A program made the position numbers and the translations under genes. The notes beneath the pieces were generated by a model. That model did no database searches and was not told the origin of the DNA. It saw only the letters and a program-made list of their open reading frames with translations. From Nannochloris sp. 'desiccata' (taxonomy: Eukaryota > Chlorophyta > Trebouxiophyceae > Chlorellales > Chlorellaceae), in assembly GCA_019044685.2 (NCBI GenBank), contig JAGTXX020000009.1, positions 310,001-374,000 on the forward strand: a stretch of 64,000 nt of DNA, in the 5' to 3' direction. Of the stretch, positions 22,784-33,400 are shown piece by piece; within the stretch, counting starts at the first letter, position 1, and each line of letters starts with the position of its first letter.

Positions 22784-23459
22784 ATCAACATGTTTTAAAT
22801 AATTGGGACAGTTCTTTATTTGGTAATAGAAGGGTAGAGGGTAGATATTTAGCAGAGAACTTATTAAATCTCTTGTCTGGTCCATTAAACCATAAGATAC
22901 ATCGATCGTCTTTCCAAAAATGGCAACCCAAAGCGGAACTCTTTTTATTATCTAATCAAATGTGCAAGCATTGACTGCCATAATACTACTTCTTCGAATT
23001 AGCGAGTCGTTATTTATAAAAGCTATGCTCGACTTCTTGGTTTTACGTTCTTACTATTCTCTTCTCGTTTTTTTCCTTTGGGATATATCGTACTTATATT
23101 CAGCCTATGCACGATGCATTGCATTGCATTATGAATAAAACAAAGAATAAAAATAATACTCTTGTTTTGTTCATAGAATACGCTATATCCCCCCCCCCCC
23201 CCCCCCCTCTATCTGCTTTATTTTTTATGCCCGCTGCACACTGCAATTTACACTTTCTACTTGATATTCTCAAAGTTGCTCACTGTATATTTACTCAAAC
23301 AAACAATGTCATTATGCAAACATATGGCTCACGTCTTGTTGAAAGCATCATTAAAGGGTGTTCCAATTTGTAAATTACTATTAGGATACTTGTTTGAAAA
23401 TGCATTTTCTTACAGAATACCATTGTCCGGTGAATTAATATTGCAACGCAGCTATACAA
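22784..23459. other. Convergent intergenic region
   Basis: 676 bp between the 3' ends of the unknown membrane protein (+) and the DHRS12-like gene (-). It contains a C19 tract at 23189-23207. Short plus-strand frames here run through the tract and are not credible. Confidence 0.5.
23189..23207. repeat. C19 homopolymer
   Basis: Nineteen consecutive C in an otherwise AT-rich 3' intergenic region. On the minus strand this is a G19 run that could form a G-quadruplex. Its length may be imprecise if it comes from an assembly. Confidence 0.85.
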
Positions 23460-24488
23460 CTAAGAACTCAGTTTCGCTTTGCTAATAAGCCCATCTAGCA
23501 CAGCCGTCAGCTTTTTCGCCTCTTCTTCAGAGTACCGCGTCCCTGCCAGCGGTAAATGTTTGGACTGCACCTTTCTATCTAAATAAAATTCCCCAGATTT
23601 TAATTTCTCGATACTTTCAAGGCAAAGATACAAGATCGTGTCAGCGCCCTGAGGCAGCGTTCTCAGCTTGTCTTTTAACCGAGCATAGAAATCCGGGATG
23701 CTTGTCTTCACGCCTTCTGTACTCGTCCAACCAGGATGCATTGCAAAAACGTGTACAGCAGCAGCAGGAGCAGCTGTGTTTGTCCATTCTTTAGCAAGCT
23801 GCTCTGTGATTGCCAGCTGTCGTCGTTTGTCTCTTGCATATTGAATCGTCCCAAAATCTTTCTTTTGTGCTATTTTGGTGCCTTCTAAGTCGTCTATTTC
23901 TAAATGTTCGGTAAGAGCGCCCCCCGAGGCGACAAAAATCACTCGTACCGCTGGTGGATTTTTGGAACCACTAGTAGCAGCTGATGCAGTCGCTGCAGTA
24001 CGCTTCAATACGGGTTCTAATGCTCGGGTTATAGCGTAGTTGCCGAGAGTATTCACTGCAAAATTCATTTCATAGTTATCTACAGAGCGTTCTCCTTCGT
24101 GCACCATCAACCCGGCATTGTTGACCAACAAGTGTAATGGCTTTCCACTGGCTTCAAAGTCCTTGGCGAAGGTAAAAATTGAAGATAATGAAGATAAGTC
24201 GCATAAACGGAGGTGGACGTCGGTGTTACCAGTTTCTTGTTTAACTTTCTCAACTGCTTCTTTACCCCGGGTTTCGTTACGACATATCATGTAGAGCGTG
24301 CTGCCACGGCTAGCGAGATCAAGGGAGGCTTGATAGCCGATGCCTTGGTTGGCGCCGGTAACCATGGCGGAGACGCCTTTCAAATCGCGTTTGGTAAGGG
24401 AAGCGTCAAAGGACGCTGCCGCCTTTTCATAACCACCTCGAGTGAAGTTCTTGAGCCCCACGTAGATGAAGAACGGAAGGCGGAACAT
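23460..24488 (-). CDS. DHRS12: Short-chain dehydrogenase/reductase, DHRS12-like
   Basis: Single exon, 342 residues. The N-terminal FFIYVGLKNFTRGGYEKAA block precedes the Rossmann fold, as in DHRS12. The nucleotide-binding motif is TGANQGIG (about residue 44); the NNAG motif is LLVNNAGLMVHEG. The catalytic Ser lies in VASGGAL and the Tyr/Lys pair in YARDKRRQ, so the active site is complete. The family block FAMHPGWTSTEGVKTSIPDF follows, then the C-terminal FYLDRKVQSKHLPLAGT, all matching DHRS12 closely. An NAD(P)-dependent oxidoreductase is certain; the physiological substrate of DHRS12 is not established. The hydrophobic N-terminus may be a membrane or lipid-droplet anchor. It is head-to-head with the CSNAP-like gene across 338 bp. 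Confidence 0.93.
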   Translation of the reverse strand: MFRLPFFIYVGLKNFTRGGYEKAAASFDASLTKRDLKGVSAMVTGANQGIGYQASLDLASRGSTLYMICRNETRGKEAVEKVKQETGNTDVHLRLCDLSSLSSIFTFAKDFEASGKPLHLLVNNAGLMVHEGERSVDNYEMNFAVNTLGNYAITRALEPVLKRTAATASAATSGSKNPPAVRVIFVASGGALTEHLEIDDLEGTKIAQKKDFGTIQYARDKRRQLAITEQLAKEWTNTAAPAAAVHVFAMHPGWTSTEGVKTSIPDFYARLKDKLRTLPQGADTILYLCLESIEKLKSGEFYLDRKVQSKHLPLAGTRYSEEEAKKLTAVLDGLISKAKLSS

Positions 24489-24826
24489 TGATTGATGAGT
24501 AACGATACTTTGATTAGTTAGTCTAGTTAGTTTTCAAATTGATTAACTTAATTTTGATTTATTTGATTCAATTTTGAAAAAGGATTCAAAATAGTTTTGT
24601 GTAATAGGTGCAGTCTGGTCACCGGTCTGGGATTCTATTTGATGCGGAGTATTTTTTAATACACCAGTAGACATATGTGGCTTGCAAAAGTTGTGAATTT
24701 ATGTGTTTGTGGAGCAAAATGGTTGACGTAACTTACGTCAACCATTTTTTCAAAACAAATTGCGCGTGCAACTCATTTCAACATATAAACGAATTAAGAT
24801 ATTTCGAAGAAGACATCTGCGCAATC
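24489..24826. other. Divergent promoter region
   Basis: 338 bp between DHRS12-like (-) and the CSNAP-like gene (+). It contains the 33-bp palindrome at 24716-24748. The plus-strand frame at 24677-24979 runs across the palindrome and into the intron and is not taken as coding. Confidence 0.55.
24716..24748. promoter_or_regulatory. Perfect 33-bp palindrome with two TGACGT (bZIP-type) boxes
   Basis: AAAATGGTTGACGTAA (24716-24731), a single C, then TTACGTCAACCATTTT (24733-24748): 16-bp arms match exactly. Each arm contains TGACGTAA, the ACGT-core half-site recognised by bZIP factors of the CREB/TGA class. It sits 78 bases upstream of the CSNAP-like start and 228 bases upstream of the DHRS12-like start. 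A bidirectional cis-element is the simplest reading; if transcribed, the arms would form a strong hairpin in the 5' UTR. Confidence 0.6.
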
Positions 24827-25137
24827 ATGATGCCCGAGATTTCCGGTGATCTGAACGACAGTGGTGCTGAAGAGATCGTTAATCTTGCACAGTTTGATGG
24901 TAAGATTATGCACCTCCCTTTGTTTATTTACTCAACTTTCCAGTTAAAGATATTGTTATATCTCATATGTACATTTTAATACTCCATATAGATGAATCCA
25001 ATGATGTTTATGAAGCTAGCCTCTCTCCTTCCACAATTGCCGACGTTCAACCTGCTAATCAAACTAAAGTAGACGCCAACTTCTTCAACAAGTTCGATGA
25101 TGACTTCGACGAGTCAGACATGAAACCAACTGCTTAG
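24827..25137 (+). CDS. CSNAP: CSNAP/COPS9-like small acidic subunit of the COP9 signalosome
   Basis: Two exons, 24827-24899 and 24992-25137, join in phase 1 to encode 72 residues. The donor is GATG|GTAAGA and the acceptor is CATATAG|AT. The protein is acidic and, apart from its tail, unstructured-looking. The C-terminus reads VDANFFNKFDDDFDESD, matching the tail that defines animal CSNAP (VHADFFNDFEDLFDDDD, from memory). In animals this tail of alternating Phe and Asp docks CSNAP on CSN3, CSN5 and CSN6 and weakens binding of neddylated cullin ligases. The other candidate, the proteasome acidic protein DSS1/SEM1, has a different tail built around Trp-Asp motifs that are absent here. The first of two adjacent ATGs is used; the second (24830) is equally possible. 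The stop lies only 110 bases before the next start. Confidence 0.7.
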
Positions 25138-25247
25138 AGAAAGGTAAACCAACATTTAATAAAAACAATAAACCACCAAATAACTTACTTTTCGAAACCA
25201 AGGTCAACGCCGGGAAAAAGAATATTTGATCTAAAAAATAATACAAT

Positions 25248-25445
25248 ATGTCGACTGCCCAAGAGCCTGAGATCAAACAGAAGTTCAAACGACTCTACGT
25301 AGACTACAAATTCGCAGTTACAGCAGCCTATTTTACTAATATATCCAGGGGCAGTATCCAAGGCGCTGCTGATAATCCCGTCCTCGCTCGTTTAGCTACT
25401 CCAAAACTGCCTGAAGACCTAGCTCAACATCTAGAAAAGAAATAA
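25248..25445 (+). CDS. Small protein of 65 residues, unknown function
   Basis: Intact short frame with a clear ATG 110 bases after the CSNAP-like stop and ending 46 bases before the FRA10AC1 start. The sequence is soluble and amphipathic: a charged N-terminal helix (EPEIKQKFKRLYVDYKFAVT) followed by a Pro/Leu-rich tail (ARLATPKLPEDLAQHLEKK). There is no signal peptide, membrane helix or Cys motif. Composition and codon use look like the neighbouring genes, which supports real coding. Not recognised. The lack of space for a separate promoter and poly(A) region on either side suggests it shares a transcript with one or both neighbours. Confidence 0.6.
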   Translation: MSTAQEPEIKQKFKRLYVDYKFAVTAAYFTNISRGSIQGAADNPVLARLATPKLPEDLAQHLEKK

Positions 25446-25491
25446 AACGTACGTCCCTACCAGACTACGCTAGATCCAACAATTTATAGCA

Positions 25492-26370
25492 ATGGCGAGC
25501 TTCAATGCTGCTCACTTGGCAGCACTAGATTCAGCAGCTCATCAACGACAACGGAGTGAATTAATGGGCCTTAATGCATACGAACGGCATAAGAGGTTCG
25601 TACATGATCTGACTACCTATTATGGAGGCACACTGCCTTCTTCCGACAACTTAGAATTGGTAGTTAATCAGCAACAACAGCAACCTAATGCCGGCGGAGG
25701 AGCTCCCGCCACAACCACGAATAATTTGCCAACGACAAGGATAGTTAAATCTGATGAAGATGTCTTACGTGAGTCGTATCGCTTTATTCGCACGCCTGAA
25801 GATGATGCTGATGAGGATTCTTGGACCGTACGACTTGCTAAAAAGTACTATTCTCGACTATTCCGAGAATATTGTATTGCTGATTTATCTCGCTATAAAG
25901 AAGGAAAATTAGGTCTTCGTTGGCGAACACAGCGGGAAGTGGTTTCCGGTAAAGGGCAATTTAGTTGTGGAACACGTGGTTGTGAAGAACAACGTGGTTT
26001 AGCTTCATTTGAAGTGCCTTTTGGGTACGTAGAAGCCGAGGAGAAAAAACAGGCACTGGTGAAAATCAGGCTTTGCCCTGAACATGCGTATCAATTGAAT
26101 TACAAGAAGAATAGAGAAGCTGAGAAACGGCAAGAGACTACGGCTAAGAAGAAGAAAAGGAAGAAGAAGGGGAAAATTAAGGTGACGAAAAGGAAGAAAG
26201 AACCAGAGAGCTCCTCTACAAGCGAGAGTGGTAGCAGTGGCGGCATGAGTGATGGTGATGCCGAAGAAGAAGAAGAAGAAGAAGAAGAAGAAGAAGAGCT
26301 TCGCATTAGAAAGAAAGTGCGAGCATCAGATGATAGATCGGAAGAGTTCTTTACTGGTCTGTTTGAATAA
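25492..26370 (+). CDS. FRA10AC1: FRA10AC1 homolog, spliceosome-associated nuclear protein
   Basis: Single exon, 292 residues. The conserved core is complete: LMGLNAYERHKRFVHDLTTY, YGG, ESYRFI, then RLAKKYYSRLFREYCIADLS and RYKEGKLGLRWRTQREVVSG, followed by KGQFSCGTRGCEEQRGL, FEVPFGYVE and LVKIRLCPEHAYQLNY. The Cys pair CGTRGC and the later C-P-E-H plausibly bind one zinc ion. The tail is Lys-rich, Ser-rich and then poly-Glu, encoded by a GAA repeat. Human FRA10AC1 is a nuclear protein associated with late spliceosomes; the same role is inferred. A Gln/Ala/Thr insert near residues 60-85 is not part of the family core. The start is only 46 bases after the preceding small gene. Confidence 0.93.
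   Translation: MASFNAAHLAALDSAAHQRQRSELMGLNAYERHKRFVHDLTTYYGGTLPSSDNLELVVNQQQQQPNAGGGAPATTTNNLPTTRIVKSDEDVLRESYRFIRTPEDDADEDSWTVRLAKKYYSRLFREYCIADLSRYKEGKLGLRWRTQREVVSGKGQFSCGTRGCEEQRGLASFEVPFGYVEAEEKKQALVKIRLCPEHAYQLNYKKNREAEKRQETTAKKKKRKKKGKIKVTKRKKEPESSSTSESGSSGGMSDGDAEEEEEEEEEEEELRIRKKVRASDDRSEEFFTGLFE
26263..26298 (+). repeat. GAA trinucleotide tract inside FRA10AC1
   Basis: About twelve near-perfect GAA codons encoding an uninterrupted poly-Glu tract in the C-terminal tail of the FRA10AC1 homolog. Confidence 0.85.
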
Positions 26371-26586
26371 TAGTAACTGGCTTTAGAATAAGTAAATATA
26401 GAAAATCAAGCATGCCTGCCGTCTTCGTTTCCAAAATATTAAAAGAAAGAAAGAATATGAACTGTAATCGTGTTCATTACATAGTTTTCATTTAGGTTAT
26501 TATAGGTAACAGGAAGTATTTGATTCTAGAAAGGCAACTATAAATAGTAAAGAAATGGAAAAGGAATATGGATTCTAATTCCCTAC

Positions 26587-27023
26587 TTATTTAGGATTGC
26601 GAAGAACAAGAATGACGCTGTCCCCTCTTAAAAACATTTTACTAATAAAGCGATCCTTATTCACAGGGTTACTGCCCTTGCTACCTCTACCAGATTTGGG
26701 TACTTCTGTCCAAAACTCTTTGACATTTTCCAATACCATGTTGCAATGTCTATCGAAAGCTTTCACTCTGGCCAGTAATTTCCTGTTGTTGCGGCAATTG
26801 ATGAGGACTTGAGAGTTTGTCTTTACGCTGGTTGTGAGTACTGATAAAGGACCAGTGCGGAATAACTCTTCCTCCTTCTTCTCCAAATCGTCAATTGACA
26901 TCTTTTCTGGTCCAGACGTCTGCAAGAATGAAAGAGTAAAGTAAACGGCAAATGATGAGTTGCAAAATAAATTCAAGTGATCAGGGGTAATCAAAGAGTA
27001 AAATCTACACCAAGACATACCAT
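26587..27023 (-). CDS. SNRPD2: Small nuclear ribonucleoprotein Sm-D2
   Basis: Exon 1 is the bare start codon (27023-27021), followed by GTATGT; exon 2 is 26919-26587, after TTCTTGCAG. The product is 111 residues ([20 protein letters not shown] at the N-terminus). The Sm fold is almost identical to other SmD2 proteins: [40 protein letters not shown] (Sm1) and [15 protein letters not shown], then [20 protein letters not shown] (Sm2). It is part of the heptameric Sm ring on U1, U2, U4 and U5 snRNAs. A downstream ATG at codon 8 (MSIDDLEK) lies within exon 2 and could also start the protein, but the ATG-only exon has good splice signals and extends the open frame cleanly. Confidence 0.93.
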
Positions 27024-27420
27024 GATTTATCTATATTTGTAATAAATGCTAAGTGAACTTATTGGGCTCTTGCTCCCTAAGTTTTATTAAATCGTTTTTT
27101 AAGATGCTATTTATTAATTTGCTATGTGACACTGGAGCGCTTTCAAGCTATCCGAAAAGTCTGCAATAATCTTGGGGGGATTCAAAATGTTGATAAATGA
27201 AGAGTTGAAATGCTTAAGACACGAGGAGCCCTCCCCCCACCAATTTCATTTCGAGCTGTTTAGAAAAGAAGATGGCGGCGAACGATCGGCACTAAACAGA
27301 CTCTCCCTGATCAACTAATTATAAAATTATTGGATCATTAAGAATATGGAAATTGGTCCCACTCTGCCGATGATGTTTATCTGCGCATAGATTGATCATT
27401 TTCAACGTTGGAAATCAATT
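27024..27420. other. Divergent promoter region
   Basis: 397 bp between Sm-D2 (-) and GCN1 (+), both housekeeping genes. No open frame or defined motif stands out. Confidence 0.5.
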
Positions 27421-30400
27421 ATGGCAGACGACGCACTAAGTAGAGCATGGCAGGCATTGGCTAGAACTGTGCCCAACCACGTGCGACATGCATCATGGGA
27501 AGCCCTAGCTTCTGCGTCAGCCCAACAAGGTAAGAATTTCGTCGCTTCCTTGGTGATGGAAATTTGCCTTGACCTGTGCATCTCCCTAGCAAACGCAATG
27601 ACGTGCCTTACATTACCGCAGCAATACCATATCCGATACGTGCACAATTTAAGACTTCAACTAACTCATCCATATTCTTCTATGCAGAGTTTGTTAGTGG
27701 TAACGCCTTGGAGCTTTGCCGCCTTATTCTTCACTCTCTCGATATTTACACAGATTCCCACACCCAGCGTGCTATCCTCACTACTCTCCGTCACTGCGTA
27801 AAATCGCAAGATTTCCTCAAGGAATTTACAGCAGGTCTGGTCAGATTGGAAAATAGAAAACCTGGACCCGGCTCTGCGGGAATTCTGATTCGTTGGAGCA
27901 GTCTTACTGTCCAGCATTTAGATAGCACCACCGCCCAAAAGGCAGTGACAAGATTAATTGAATGTCAAGCTACATGGCTTGATGTATTACATGCAACGGG
28001 CCAGAGAAAAGGCTTTGCGCATCACGCAATCTCTGCTACACTTTCCGCAGCTCCTCAGCTTTTAGGCTTTTACTTATCCACAGCTGCTTCTAAAATATCT
28101 GGACCTTTAGTACAAATTCTCTGGAACTACGCTTCTTCTAAGAGACAATCCGAGGAACAAAAAGCAAAAATCTCTCAAGCTTTACTTGAAATTTTTGTCA
28201 ATGGCATCTTGTCTGCAAAAGAACGTCCTTTAGATTCTACTTTAGCGTGCTATAAATACCTTCTAGGTGCTGTAAGTGCAGAACAGGTGACTGGAATCTT
28301 ATTCCCTGCTGCATTGCGTATGATTCGGCGATCTCCTGAAGCTGCGCTGGGTTCTGCAACCTTCATGTTCAGCATGCTGAGCCAAGATTTGAGCAGTACT
28401 GCTGCCGCTGAGATTATGCCTGTACTCGTACAGCAGGCACGACATGCAAAAGAAACTGTACGAAAGTTATCTGTAGAAGCGACTGCTGCGTTAGCTGGTA
28501 GAATTGGAGACCCGGCAGCTGTGCAAAGCTGTATTGATGCTGTTCAGAAAACGCTGGATGGCACTGAATCTGGAAAAATTAAGAGCCCCCAAGAACGTGC
28601 ATCCCTTGCCGCTGTGCTTGAAGCGCTTGCCGGTGTGCCTGGACGTGGATCCGGCATCTCTTCTGCTGCGACTTCTGCTGCGGAGTTTATAGTGTCCTTT
28701 ATAAAGGACGAGATTACAGAAGAAGGCAAAATTGCTTTGCTAAAAGCACTTGGCGCCTGGCTTGCCCGCTGTGCTGCTTTGCCTGCTGCGGTTATAACCC
28801 GTTTTGAAGAAGGTTTGAAAGAGAAAGAACCGGTACGAAGAGCCCATTTACGCGCTTTAGCTAAAGCTCTTTCTTCTAATGTTGAGCTTCGATCTCAAGC
28901 GGCACCACTAGCACCTAATCTGTGTAAACTAGCGCAAGATGGTGCAGCTAAGGTGGCCGCTCGTGTTGATGGCTTACTCGCCTTGCTCATTGCTGCGTAT
29001 ATCGCCTCTGCCGATGCTGGAGCTGATGGTGTATTGGATAAAGCTGGTGTATGGAGTACGGGGATATCTGCTGAGTCAGCTCTTATAGTCCCCGGTACTG
29101 CAGTCAAACTGGCGCCTGAGGACGCTGCTGTGCATGCTGAGCTATGTGGTGCGTTGTTATCCTTACATAGCCTCCGATTAGGATTAAATTTAGAACGTAA
29201 TGATACTGTATCAGCAGCAGTTAATGCCAGTCGTACTCTTGTGTTGCTATTACTACACTACTCTCCTGCTGTGCGTGCTGCCGCTGCTTCCGCTGCTGCC
29301 TCTGTCAATGCAGTTGGCGCTGGACATACGCTAGCTTTAACAAATTCATTGCAATATTGGCTCTCTGCAAATAACGGTAATAGTACTATTCATGATAGTA
29401 CGAGTAGTGCTGGTATTGCTTATTATATTTTACAAGATCCAGCAGAAGGTGAAGCACAAATGTCTTTTGATGCAGTGCACGAACGCTATTTCCACGCATT
29501 AAAAGCGTGCTTACCCTACAAATCTACTGATGCCTCTGGGCTTACAGCAGAGGTTGTCGCTTCGGCTTTGTTGTTGGCACATCACCCAATGATTGCTGCG
29601 GCTCGAAGAAGTGGCTCTGAAGCTGCAGGGAACGCTATTGTTCAAATGAATGGAGCGTGGCATGCTATCTTCCGTCATTTAGGCACTGTTAACGTCGTTG
29701 AGAAAATCACAAACAACCCTGAAGTCGTTATTTCTCAAATGATGACAAGTGTGACGAGCAACGACCCAAGGCAGCAAACTGCAGCATACGGAGCTCTTAC
29801 AGCAGCTTCGTCCATTGCAGCTCAACAACTGTATCAACCTTTGCTCACGTCTTTAGCTCCTTTGTTAGACCGTACAGCGCATGATGACCTCACTTCGAGG
29901 CAGTTGCGTATCTATGCAACTTCTCGAGGCAGAACTTCAAATGAAAATGAAGATGGCAGTATCATCCCTGTAGAGCTGTTTGAAGATATGATGGTTGATA
30001 AAGCGTCGGTAAAACCACCTATTTTCCCTCCGAGTGCATTGACTGAGGTAGAAAGCGTTGACTCAGGAGTTTCTGGAAACGGTGCCTCGAAAACTACTAC
30101 TTCTACAGTAGTGCGACCTTCTGTTGCGGCTGCACAGGCAGCCCGTGGAGGAGGTGGCAAGCCAGGCGGTGGCAAAGCTCCAGTTAAAGATGCAGCTGCA
30201 GAAGCACGTGCCAAACAACTTAAAAATGAAGCTCAAATCCGTGCTGGAGTCATTGCTATTCGCGATACTTTAATCAAAGGGCTCAGCTGCTTGGGTGCTT
30301 TCAGTGGAGGCAACTCTACTTTCACCGCGGATCATTTAGAAGAGCTTGCAGCTCCTGTTTTACCGTTATTAACCTCTCCTTTAGTCGGTCCAATCGCTGC

Positions 30401-33400
30401 ATTTGGTTGTCTGCAACAGCTTGCTGCTTGTATTCCTGGCTCTCCTGGTTGGAGGGCTTTAGATATTGCAGCTGCATTGCGTTTAGTAGCTATCACCAAT
30501 GCCTCTGCTGTAGCTGATTATCAAAAAGTAGCACAGCATCGGTGTGTAGAAAGCAGTGTCTATGCTCTTCTGAAAGCTACTGGTGGGAAACCTGCAACTG
30601 AAGATGAAGATGTGAAGGGTGGAACTAAAAGCTTACCTGGCCCTGTATATAATTTCTGTTTCCCTATTCTTAGAGCAGTTTTGAGGTAAGGATTATGTCA
30701 CAATAAATCTCTTATAATTTTGCCAATATAACGCACCTTGCTATACATCTCTTCTCACGTCCTTTTCTTCTCCTTACCTCTATTGCAGCTGCCCTCGGCC
30801 GACTCCTTTGCATGATGCTGCCTTGAGTGTAGTAGCACTTCATGTTGGTCCAGACTCTTCAGTGCCCAAACCACAAGCATTTGAACTCCTCTATCACGTT
30901 TTAGAAATACTGCCTGCCCTGAGAGATCGTGTTCAAGTGCTATTACGCACTCTGTGCTCTTCTATTGGAGAAGATGATGAGGCAGCGCTCGTTGCAGCGG
31001 TGCGAGGACTTGCTGCTGGGCCACCATTTGCCCGCGCTGCTGCGTTATCCGCCCTTGCAGGTGCACCTCCTCTCAACGGAACATCAGCTTCACCACCTAC
31101 TGAAGCAGAGGTTCTTGCCTTGCTGTGGATGGCAGGCAGCGATGTCAATGCGGAAAATGCTGAAGCAGGGAAAGCTCTCTGGACTCAAGCTGGTGCTATC
31201 TTGCCTGCTAATACTTTCATTCCTTCTATTGTCTCTGAATATCTGTCGAGTGTGCATGAGGATGTCCGTTCTGCAGCAGCTGGTGGTCTTGCTGCAGGAG
31301 TCGCTGTGCACCCAAGCTCCTCTGCAGAAGCAGTTGCCGCAACAACAGCGCTCTATTCTTCTTCTCCCTTCTCATCTGCTAGCTGGGCAGCTCGTCTTGG
31401 GTCTGCAGCTGCACTCAAATCTCTGGCCCCTCATTTAACTTCCGCTGATATCACTGCAGCTTTAGATTTCTTACTAGGCTCTGGATTAGTAGATGATGAC
31501 CTTGCTGTGCGCACAGCCATGGTTGCTGCAGGAGTTGCCATTGTTGATGCAGCTGGAGCTACCAATCCCACTGCTGCTGCAACCATGCTGCCTCTCTTTG
31601 ACTCGTATCTTGACCGTAAAGGCGCGCCAACTTCTGGAGCTGGTGCTGGCTTAAGTGAAGCCCAATATGATTATGTTAGACAAGGTGCTGTTGTTTTCTT
31701 AGGAACCCTTGCCAGGCATCTTGACCCTGAAAATCCCAAAGTGCGCTCCATAGTGGATACATTGATTGATGTGCTGACAACGCCTTCAGAAGCTGTGCAA
31801 CGGTCAGTTTCTGATTGTTTACCTCCTTTGATTTCCGCACTCCAAAAAGACGCTGCATTTGTTGAAACAACTGTGAAACGTTTATTAGAAAGAGCATTAC
31901 ATGGAGACAGCTATGGAGATCGTCGTGGAGCTGCCTTCGGTTTAGCCGGTGCAGTCAAAGGCTTGGGTTTATCTTCCCTAAAATCTTATGGAATTATGGA
32001 TGCGTTGAAGGCTGGGATGGAAGAAAAAACAAATCCTGCTGCGCGAGAAGGTGCTCTCTGCTCTTTTGAGTGTTTATCCGATAAACTCGGTCGTTTATTC
32101 GAGCCATATGTTATTTCTATTTTGCCTACTTTGCTGACTGCCTTTGGTGACACCTCCGCTGATGTTCGTGAGGCTGCAAATGGAGCTTCTCGCGTTATTA
32201 TGGGCCAGCTGAGCGCACAAGGGGTGAAGCTGGTTTTACCTGCTGTCCTACATGGTGTTGAAGATAGAACTTGGCGTACAAAGCAAGGTTCTATACAACT
32301 TCTTGGTTCTATGGCGTATTGCGCACCAAAACAGCTGTCTACGTGCTTGCCTACTATTGTTCCTCGTTTAGGAGAGGTGCTTGCTGACCCTCACCCCAAA
32401 GTCTGTGCTGCTGCAAAACAAGCTTTAAATGAAGTTGGCGCCGTTATTCGCAATCCCGAAGTAGGAAAATTAGTTCCTTCTCTCTTAGCTGCAGTTGCAG
32501 ATCCGAATAAACACAATAAAGCAGCGTTAGACACTCTTCTAAGCACTGTTTTTATCAATACTGTGGATGCTGCATCCCTCGCTTTAATCGTGCCTGTGGT
32601 GCATCGCGGCCTCAGAGACCGCTCTGGAGACGTGAAAAAACGTGCAGCTCGTATTGTAGGCAATCTTTGCAAACTTGTCAATGATCCTCAGGATATGGCA
32701 CCTTATGTTTCTCTTCTGCTCCCAGAAGTGCAAGCTGCTTTGGTTGACCCTTTGCCAGAAGTGCGTGCAACAGCTGCCAAAGCATTAGGTGCTTTGACCA
32801 TGGGTATGGGCGCAAACGCTCTCGGCGATACCGAACCCTGGCTTCTGGAAAAAATGCGTTCTGAAGCTTCTGCAGTAGAACGCAGTGGTGCTGCACAAGG
32901 TCTTGCTGAAGTTCTTGCTGTGCAAGGTGCAGGCGCCCTTGAAGCAGTGCTTCCCGAAGTGATAGAAGGGTGCAACGCACGCACTGCTGCTGCGCGTGAA
33001 GGGTCTTTGACGTTGTTTAAATACTTACCGTATTCTATGCCTGATGTATTTAGACCGCATTTGCCAGACATGCTTCCTTGCGTCCTTGACGGGCTGGCTG
33101 ATGAAGCTGAAGGAGTTCGAGATGCAGCGCTGTCTGCTGGTCGTGTTGCTGTTGAGCTTTATTCCACCACCGCTTTGCCTTTGTTGCTTCCAACCGTGGA
33201 AGCAGGTACTATGAATATTAATTGGCGTATTCGTCAGTCTTCTATTGAGCTTTTGGGTGATTTGTTGTTTAAGGTGGCAGGGACCACGGGAAGAATTCAG
33301 CAAGATGTGCATGATGAAGAGACTGAAGGTATTTCGGTTGAAGCACATGGAGCTGCTATCATTGCATCATTAGGAATGGCAAAGTAAGTATTACTAGAAT

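Noticed and set aside
23107..23373. Plus-strand frame through the C19 tract
   Set aside because: Poly-Pro arises only from the homopolymer; surrounding sequence is 3' intergenic.
24827..25137. Small acidic protein as proteasome subunit DSS1/SEM1
   Set aside because: DSS1 needs Trp-Asp motifs, absent here; the Phe/Asp tail matches CSNAP.
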